Below, in pieces: positions 58,647 through 64,000 of a DNA stretch of 64,000 nucleotides. The position numbers were made by a program, and so were the translations under genes. Origin of the DNA: JAKCDU01 sp035551615 (GTDB lineage: Bacteria > Actinomycetota > Acidimicrobiia > Acidimicrobiales > Palsa-688); NCBI GenBank assembly GCA_035551615.1, contig DASZNC010000022.1:29328-93327 (forward strand). The letters run 5' to 3'. The first letter of the stretch is position 1; each line of letters starts with the position of its first letter. Below the pieces are notes generated by a model that was given only the letters and a program-made list of their open reading frames with translations, was not told the DNA's origin and did no database searches.

Positions 58647-59827
58647 TCGGGGCGCCCCAGCAGGTGCATCACCGTCTCCGCATCCTTGTCGCCGCGTCCC
58701 GACAGCGTCATCATCACCGTGCTCCCGGCGGGCACGTCGCCCCGGCGGGTCGCACCGGTTAGCCAGGCCAGAGCGTGGGCCGGCTCCAGGGCCGGGATGA
58801 TCCCCTCGGTCCGGGCCAGCAACTGCAGGGCGTCGAGCACTTCCGCATCGGTCGCCTTCTCGTAGCGGGCCCGGCCGGAGTCGGCCAGGTAGGCGTGCTC
58901 GGGACCGATACCGGGGTAGTCGAGGCCGGCCGAGATCGACTCCGCCTCCAGGATCTGGCCCCACTCGTCCTGCAGCAGGTAGGACCGCATCCCGTGCAGG
59001 ACCCCGGGTATGCCGTGGCCCATGGCCGAGCCGCCGGCCGCCTCGACGCCGATCAACCGGGCGTCCGTGTCGACGAAACCGGCAAAGGTCCCGGCCGCGT
59101 TCGAACCTCCTCCCACGCAGGCCAGCACGAAGTCCGGATCGGTGCCCAGGATCTCCCGGCACTGCTTCTGTGCCTCGCTGCCGACGACCCGCTGCAGCTC
59201 CCGGACCATCCACGGGTACGGGTGCGGGCCCATGACCGAACCCAGGCAGTAGTGGGTGTTCTCGACGGTGGCGACCCAGTCCCGCAGCGCCTCGTTGACG
59301 GCGTCCTTCAAGGTGCGGCTACCCGATCGCACCGGCCGCACCTCGGCGCCCAGCAACTGCATGCGGAAGACGTTGAGGGCCTGCCGTTCGGTGTCGACCT
59401 CGCCCATGTAGACCACGCACTCGAGCCCGAACAGCGCCGCCGCGGTGGCCGACGCCACCCCGTGCTGGCCGGCGCCGGTCTCGGCCACCATCCGGGTCTT
59501 GCCCATCTCGAGGGTGAGCAGCCCCTGGCCGAGCACGTTGTTGATCTTGTGCGAACCGGTGTGGGTCAGGTCCTCCCGCTTCAGGAGGACCCGTACACCG
59601 AGCGCCTCCGACAGGCGGTGGGCCTCGGTGACCGGCGTCGGCCGACCGGCGTAGTCCCGGAGCAGATCGTCCAGCCGCGTGCGGAAGGCGGCATCGGCCC
59701 ACGCCGATCGGAACGCCCTCTCCAACTCCAGGCAGGCGGGAACGAGCGATTCCGGCAGGTACCGCCCACCGAATTCCCCGAACCGCCCGTCCGCCCCGGG
59801 ATCATCCATGCGTACCGCTTCACTCAT
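58643..59827 (-). CDS. trpB: Tryptophan synthase beta subunit
   Basis: Joins indole and serine with PLP. A 394-residue enzyme with GRFGEFGGRYLPESLVPACL, the PLP lysine in EDLTHTGSHKINNVLGQGLL, the catalytic Glu in AETGAGQHGVASATAAALFG and the phosphate loop in CVGGGSNAAGTFAGFVD. Its ATG overlaps the trpF stop by four bases. All residues expected of a TrpB1-type enzyme partnered with TrpA are present. Confidence 0.97.
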   Translation of the reverse strand: MSEAVRMDDPGADGRFGEFGGRYLPESLVPACLELERAFRSAWADAAFRTRLDDLLRDYAGRPTPVTEAHRLSEALGVRVLLKREDLTHTGSHKINNVLGQGLLTLEMGKTRMVAETGAGQHGVASATAAALFGLECVVYMGEVDTERQALNVFRMQLLGAEVRPVRSGSRTLKDAVNEALRDWVATVENTHYCLGSVMGPHPYPWMVRELQRVVGSEAQKQCREILGTDPDFVLACVGGGSNAAGTFAGFVDTDARLIGVEAAGGSAMGHGIPGVLHGMRSYLLQDEWGQILEAESISAGLDYPGIGPEHAYLADSGRARYEKATDAEVLDALQLLARTEGIIPALEPAHALAWLTGATRRGDVPAGSTVMMTLSGRGDKDAETVMHLLGRPE

Positions 59828-60510
59828 GCATCTTCCTGCCAGTCATAGAGGTCAAAGGGACGACCCTCGTCCCCGTCCGGGTCCCACCCGTCGTCGGCGC
59901 CCTGCTCCTCGAACGCCTCCGTCGCCGCCTGGATGAACTCCCGCAACTTGATCGGATCCTTCTTACCGGGTGAACGCTCCACGCCCGACGCCACGTCGAC
60001 CCCCCAACAATGGGTCTGGGCGATCGCCTGGCGCACGTTCCCGGAGTCGAGACCGCCGGCGACGATGACCCGCTGGCCGGTCGGCACCTCGGCCGCCAGC
60101 GACCAGTCGAACACCTGGGCGGACCCCGGGTTGAGAGCGTCCAGCATGATGGCGTCGGCGCCGAACTCGGCCGCCTTGCGCACCCGGCTGTCGCCGGCCG
60201 GGAACGCCTGGATCACCATCGGTATCCGGGTCTTCAACCACTGGGCGACCTCCGGCGGCTCGTGGCCGTGCAGTTGCACGGCGTGCAACCCGGCCGAGTG
60301 GGCCACGTCGGACACCCGTTGCGGCGCCCAGTCGCGGAACACCCCGACGCTGATCACCTCGGGAGGCAGGCGCTTGACGATGTCGGCGACCAGTTGCGGG
60401 GCGACCTGGCGCATCGAGGGAGCGAAGATGAAGCCCACCGCCTGGGCACCGAGAGCCACGGCCAGGAGGGCGTCCTCCTCCGAGGTGAGGCCGCAGATCT
60501 TGATGAACAC
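59824..60510 (-). CDS. trpF: Phosphoribosylanthranilate isomerase with acidic C-terminal tail
   Basis: Third step after anthranilate in tryptophan synthesis. A 228-residue TIM barrel with the catalytic Cys in FIKICGLTSEEDALLAVALG and catalytic Asp in AIMLDALNPGSAQVFDWSLA; HAVQLHGHEPPEV and VIVAGGLDSGNV are phosphate and substrate loops. The last 28 residues (EEQGADDGWDPDGDEG and onward) are a strongly acidic extension beyond the usual barrel end. GTG start at 60510, one base after the trpC stop. Confidence 0.93.
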   Translation of the reverse strand: MFIKICGLTSEEDALLAVALGAQAVGFIFAPSMRQVAPQLVADIVKRLPPEVISVGVFRDWAPQRVSDVAHSAGLHAVQLHGHEPPEVAQWLKTRIPMVIQAFPAGDSRVRKAAEFGADAIMLDALNPGSAQVFDWSLAAEVPTGQRVIVAGGLDSGNVRQAIAQTHCWGVDVASGVERSPGKKDPIKLREFIQAATEAFEEQGADDGWDPDGDEGRPFDLYDWQEDA

Positions 60511-60511
60511 G

Positions 60512-61300
60512 TCAGGCCCGGCTTCTCGTCACCGACAGCCCGGCCACGGCGGCGGCCGGATCGGCACTGCGGACCAGCGTCTCACCGACCAGGATGGCGT
60601 CGAAACCGGCGTCGGCCAGTACCCGGACGTCGTCGGCGTCACGGATCCCGGATTCCGCCACCCGGACGACATGGTCGGGCAGCGCGGCGCCCACCCGGCG
60701 GGCCCGGTCAGTGTCGACCTCGAAGGAGGTCAGGTCCCGCTGGTTGACCCCGATCATCGTGGCGCCGGCGGCCAGCGCCACCTCGGCCTCGCTCTCGTCG
60801 TGCACCTCGACCAGTGCGTCCAGGCCGACGCGGACGGCCAGTCGGTACAGCTCGGCCAGTTCGCCCGGATCCAGGGCGGCGGCGATGAGCAGGACGGCAT
60901 CGGCACCCATGATGCGGGCGTCCAGCACGTCGGCCGGCCCGACCGTGAAGTCCTTGCGCAGCACCGGGACGGCAACTGCGGCGCGGGCGGCGCAGAGGTC
61001 GGCAACCGAACCGCCGAAGAACTCCACATCGGTCAGGACCGACAGGGCGGCGGCCCCGCCCGCGGTGTAGCGGGCAGCCAGGTCGGCTGGGTCCAGATCG
61101 GGGGCCAGGTCGCCCTTGCTCGGGCTCCGCCTCTTGATCTCGGATATGACAGCGATACTGTCGGAAGTCCGGAGGGCGGCCCGGAAGCCCCTAGCGGCGG
61201 GCTGGGCGGTGGCTTCGGCGACCAGGGCATCGATGTCCCGGCGGTCGTCGCCGGCGGCCGCCCGGTGGGCGGCCAGGATGCGGTCCAGGTAGATCGCCAT
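60512..61300 (-). CDS. trpC: Indole-3-glycerol phosphate synthase
   Basis: A 262-residue TIM barrel that closes the indole ring. Catalytic residues are in SIAVISEIKRRSPSKGDLAP (Glu and Lys), VPVLRKDFTVGPADVLDARI (Lys) and GVNQRDLTSFEVD (Asn), with VAESGIRDADDV at the phosphate site. I chose the ATG at 61300 (MAIYLDRILAAHR), the family-type N-terminus. An ATG at 61345 would add basic, non-conserved residues. It lies 50 bases after the lipoprotein gene. Confidence 0.95.
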   Translation of the reverse strand: MAIYLDRILAAHRAAAGDDRRDIDALVAEATAQPAARGFRAALRTSDSIAVISEIKRRSPSKGDLAPDLDPADLAARYTAGGAAALSVLTDVEFFGGSVADLCAARAAVAVPVLRKDFTVGPADVLDARIMGADAVLLIAAALDPGELAELYRLAVRVGLDALVEVHDESEAEVALAAGATMIGVNQRDLTSFEVDTDRARRVGAALPDHVVRVAESGIRDADDVRVLADAGFDAILVGETLVRSADPAAAVAGLSVTRSRA

Positions 61301-61350
61301 AGAGCGCCCGAGCCTACCCCGGGTCGTCCCCGAAACCCATCCCACTGCGG

Positions 61351-62271
61351 TCAGCAGAAGCTGCCGAAATCGAGTGTCGTCGTGGTGTCGTTCGAGTTGG
61401 GCGGGCAGGTGGTGCTGGTCGGCAGGAACGGGCTGACATTGGTCGTGGTCGTCACCGGGGCGGCCCCGCAGGCCGGCATCTGCAGTGTCACCGGCGGGTT
61501 GGCGCCGACCTGGGCCTGGAGCCCGTCGTCACCGGCGACCGTGCACTCGACCTCGAATGTCGCCTGCCCGGCCCCGTTGGTCGGCAGCGGGTTGCCGTTG
61601 TTGACCTGCCAGTTGGGACCGTTGACCAGCGTCACCGATGCGTTGGTCACCGGCGGGGCGCTGAAGACGCCACCCGCGTTGACCGTCGGCGCGGTGACCT
61701 GGACGACCAGATCGGCCGGCTGGCCGACCGTCGGGGCGGCCGGGTTGATGGCGACCTGCACCTGCTGGCTCTGGTAGCTGGTCAGGCTGAGTGGCACCGT
61801 CTGCGACTGACCGGCGGCCAGGAAGATGATGGCCGGGGTGTTCATGTCCAGGCTGGGCGCCTGCCAGGCGCGGACCCGGTAGTCGCCGCCCTGGATGTTC
61901 TTTATCGACCAGCTGCCGTCCGCCGCAGTGGTGGCCTGAGCCGACGAGAAGGCGTCGCCCACGAAACGGTCGACCTGGACGACCGCGCCGGCTACCGGTC
62001 CGCTCGGACCGGTCACGGTCCCGTTGAGCGTCGACGAGCCCCCCGGCACCGCAGGGAGGGTGGTGGTCGTGACCCCCGGAACGGCGGCCTCCTGGATGGA
62101 CGACAGCCCGGCCGGCAGGGTGGCCGGCGCCGCCGGGGCCGGGATCGTGGTCGACGGCGGGTTGGGGAACGACAAGCTGTGCACGCCGCCCGCGCAGCCG
62201 CTTGCGGCCAGGGCCACGGCCACGGTGATCAGGGCCCGGCGGGCGTACCAGCGGCGGAGCGGGTCCTTCAT
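61351..62271 (-). CDS. Secreted lipoprotein with a carboxypeptidase-regulatory-like domain, inside the trp cluster
   Basis: A 306-residue lipoprotein: signal peptide ITVAVALAASGC, Pro/Thr-rich linker, then a beta-sandwich resembling a CarboxypepD_reg domain (STLNGTVTGPSGPVAGAVVQ, and GSWSIKNIQGGDYRVRAWQA). A second beta-rich region of about 90 residues (NPAAPTVGQPADLVVQVTAP) and a Thr-rich tail ending DFGSFC follow. It has no evident role in tryptophan synthesis. The ATG overlaps the ygfZ-like stop by four bases, so it is embedded in the operon. Confidence 0.82.
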   Translation of the reverse strand: MKDPLRRWYARRALITVAVALAASGCAGGVHSLSFPNPPSTTIPAPAAPATLPAGLSSIQEAAVPGVTTTTLPAVPGGSSTLNGTVTGPSGPVAGAVVQVDRFVGDAFSSAQATTAADGSWSIKNIQGGDYRVRAWQAPSLDMNTPAIIFLAAGQSQTVPLSLTSYQSQQVQVAINPAAPTVGQPADLVVQVTAPTVNAGGVFSAPPVTNASVTLVNGPNWQVNNGNPLPTNGAGQATFEVECTVAGDDGLQAQVGANPPVTLQMPACGAAPVTTTTNVSPFLPTSTTCPPNSNDTTTTLDFGSFC

Positions 62272-63062
62272 GCCACCTGGTGGACGGGGACCGAACCGGT
62301 GACCAGCCCGACGTCGGGGGCGACCGCCCGCTTGACGTATCCCAGGCCGACCCAGCCCGGACCCCCCGCCGGGTCGGGGGCCACACTGGTGATGACCCCG
62401 GCCGGCGAGCCGTCCGCATCCTGGAGCTCGGCGCCGGCCTCGGCCGCCCCGTCGAGGCGCAGGCGCCGGAGGTGGCGGGGCACGTTGCCGCCCCGCGAAT
62501 CGATGCGGGCCACCAGCTCCTGGCCGGTGTAGCACCCCTTGGTGAAGCTGACGGTGAAGGGCACCAGTCCGGTCTCACCGGGAATGGTGCGCTCATCCAA
62601 CTCTGCGCCCATCCGGGGAATTCCGGTGGCGATGCGGAGCGGCTCGTACGCGCCCTCTCCTTTGACCGGATCACCGAGCTCGATCAGGTCGGCGGCATCG
62701 AGTCCGGGCCAGGCCGGGGCCGCGACCAGGCCACCGGCTACGTCAGTGGTCCCGACGTGCCGGGTCACCGTCGCCCCGATCGGCTCGATGTCGGCTCTGG
62801 TCCGCAGCTTGAAGCGGGTCAAGCGGGCGACGACCGGTTCGCCCCACCCACTGTCGGTGTCGAGCAGCCAGTCCTCGGGCGACCGCCGGATGACCCGCAG
62901 CAGGGCGTCGACCTTGCCGGTGGGGGCCAGCAACCACGACCAGGCCGAGCCCCCGTCGGCCAGAGCGGTGATGTCCTGGCTCAGCTGGCCCTGCAGGTAG
63001 GGAGCCGCTTCCGGGCCGTGCACGCGGATCACGTCGCGGTCGAGGACGTAGGTGTCAGACAT
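62268..63062 (-). CDS. ygfZ: YgfZ/GcvT-family folate-binding protein
   Basis: A 264-residue tetrahydrofolate-dependent protein that in other bacteria and in mitochondria (IBA57) helps repair or assemble iron-sulphur enzymes. The diagnostic motif is SFTKGCYTGQELVARIDSRG (K-G-C-Y-x-G-Q-E) with its conserved Cys. The N-terminal part (IRVHGPEAAPYLQGQLSQDI) is the usual folate-binding lobe. The gene starts eight bases inside the trpE 3' end. Its presence between trpE and trpC may be simple operon hitch-hiking. Confidence 0.92.
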   Translation of the reverse strand: MSDTYVLDRDVIRVHGPEAAPYLQGQLSQDITALADGGSAWSWLLAPTGKVDALLRVIRRSPEDWLLDTDSGWGEPVVARLTRFKLRTRADIEPIGATVTRHVGTTDVAGGLVAAPAWPGLDAADLIELGDPVKGEGAYEPLRIATGIPRMGAELDERTIPGETGLVPFTVSFTKGCYTGQELVARIDSRGGNVPRHLRRLRLDGAAEAGAELQDADGSPAGVITSVAPDPAGGPGWVGLGYVKRAVAPDVGLVTGSVPVHQVA

Positions 63063-64000
63063 TGATCACCGGAACCGGGTCGGGGGCACCCAGGCCGGCG
63101 TCCGCCCGGGCCATTCGGGCGGCGCTGATGCGGCGGGCGCCCGGCACCGCGGCCAGCAGGGCGGCCGCCTTGTTACGGCACTCGAGATCCTCGTCGTCGG
63201 GATCGCTGTCGGCGACGATGCCGGCGCCGGCCTGCACGCTGGCCCGGCCGTCGGGGCCGACCAGCATCGTGCGGATGGTAATGGCCGTGTCCAGGTTCCC
63301 CGAGAAGTCGAAGTACCCGATGACGCCGGCGTACGGCCCCCGCTTGGCCGGTTCCAACTCGTCGATGATCTCCATGGCTCTCACTTTGGGGGCGCCCGAG
63401 ACGGTACCGGCGGGCAAAGTGGCCCGCAGGACGTCGATCGGACCCAGGCCGGGACGCAGCCGGCCGGACACCTGCGACGTCAGGTGCATCACGTGGCTGT
63501 ACCGCTCCAGGATCATCAACTCATCGACCTCTTCGGTGCCGAACTGCGCGACCCGGCCCACGTCGTTGCGGGCCAGGTCCACCAGCATGACGTGCTCGGC
63601 CCTCTCCTTCGGGTGCTCGGTCAACTCGGCGGCCAGCCGCCGGTCGTGCTCGTCACTGCGACCCCGGCGGCGGGTACCGGCGATGGGCCGGGAGATGACC
63701 TTGCCCTCCTGCAGTTGGACCATCGGCTCGGGCGACGAGCCGACCACGCACAACTCCGGGTTGCGCAGGAAGTACATGTAGGGACTGGGATTCACCTGGC
63801 GCAGGGAGCGGTACAGGTCGAACGGCTCGGCCTGCAGATCGAGTTCGAACCGCTGGGAAAGGACGACCTGGAAAGCATCGCCGGCCAGGATGTGCTCCTT
63901 GGCCACCTCGACCGCGCCCCGGTACATGTCCGGGGAGCTGCGCCGCACGTACTCGGGCAGCTCGTCCTCCCGATCGGGCGGAACCACCAGCGGCTCATCG
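63055..64000 (-). CDS. trpE: Anthranilate synthase component I, 3' part (gene continues beyond the window)
   Basis: The C-terminal 314 residues of the chorismate-binding subunit. Visible motifs are VLSQRFELDLQAEPFDLYRS, GSSPEPMVQLQEGKVISRPI with AGTRRRG, ELTEHPKERAEHVMLVDLAR with ARNDVGRV, and the metal/pyruvate region TLPAGTVSGAPKVRAMEIID and VQAGAGIVADSDPDDEDLEC. The feedback-inhibition motif, if any, would be in the missing N-terminus. It is the most upstream trp gene seen. No trpG or trpD appears in the window. Confidence 0.95.
   Translation of the reverse strand, partial: DEPLVVPPDREDELPEYVRRSSPDMYRGAVEVAKEHILAGDAFQVVLSQRFELDLQAEPFDLYRSLRQVNPSPYMYFLRNPELCVVGSSPEPMVQLQEGKVISRPIAGTRRRGRSDEHDRRLAAELTEHPKERAEHVMLVDLARNDVGRVAQFGTEEVDELMILERYSHVMHLTSQVSGRLRPGLGPIDVLRATLPAGTVSGAPKVRAMEIIDELEPAKRGPYAGVIGYFDFSGNLDTAITIRTMLVGPDGRASVQAGAGIVADSDPDDEDLECRNKAAALLAAVPGARRISAARMARADAGLGAPDPVPVINV

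Overview
The window is a dense, high-G+C stretch of ordinary-looking chromosome from an actinobacterium. GTG and TTG starts are frequent, stop/start overlaps of the ATGA/GTGA type are the rule, and several genes have a TANNNT -10 element 6-8 bases before the start codon (leaderless style). polA lying near an ANTAR response regulator of the PdtaR (Rv1626) type resembles the mycobacterial neighbourhood. The gene complement (FadD-type ligase, fabD-fabH-acpP-fabF cluster, DUF2510 protein, cp-ATP-grasp/alpha-E/transglutaminase cassette) fits Actinobacteria, perhaps Acidimicrobiia; that class placement is an inference. I see no prophage, insertion sequence, CRISPR array, rRNA or replication origin. 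One tRNA-Leu(CAA) is present.

Layout. 1-7.9 kb: polA with two small downstream genes (minus); divergently, a DtxR-family metal regulator and an agmatinase-family enzyme; then an acyl-CoA synthetase with an apparent frameshift, a pdtaR-like regulator and a small coiled-coil protein. 7.9-13.1 kb: an OmpR-type two-component system whose kinase has a repetitive acidic tail, a secreted antigen-85-like esterase, a Crp regulator, a stand-alone cyclic-nucleotide-binding domain, a universal stress protein and the tRNA. 13.1-25.7 kb: small hypothetical proteins, an FKBP-type lipoprotein, an enoyl-CoA hydratase, a GAF-PAS-GAF-GGDEF-EAL protein, an ABC-2 transporter with its NarL-type two-component system, a lipoprotein, an alkyltransferase-like protein and a coiled-coil membrane protein.

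25.7-34.5 kb: the type II fatty-acid synthesis cluster (FabD carries an extra lipoyl-like C-terminal domain), a repeat-rich convergent intergenic region, a three-gene ferric-iron ABC importer behind a promoter overlapped by a TTAGG/CCTAA inverted repeat, and the peroxiredoxin Bcp. The DtxR-family gene at 3.6 kb is the obvious candidate regulator of the importer. 34.5-46 kb: a ChrB-like protein, a coiled-coil protein plus a two-headed GT2-GT4 glycosyltransferase, a threonine dehydratase behind a 23-bp palindrome, a collagen-like Gly-Pro-Gly protein, a branched-chain amino-acid-type ABC importer with a fused LivH-LivM permease, a GDT1-family transporter and an AcuI-like oxidoreductase.

46-64 kb: an ABC1/UbiB kinase, a CrtC/AttH-like protein overlapping a phosphotransferase gene, typA, the cp-ATP-grasp/alpha-E/transglutaminase operon (with a (CAG)12 tract at the first junction), AlgH/YqgE, a zinc alcohol dehydrogenase, a DUF2804-like protein, and a tryptophan cluster trpE-ygfZ-lipoprotein-trpC-trpF-trpB-trpA running off the right end. 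Nothing here is a clear new defence or mobile system. The most unusual signals are the degenerate tandem repeats at 29.8-30.0 kb, the FabD fusion, the collagen-like protein, the kinase tail repeats and the iron-importer operator.
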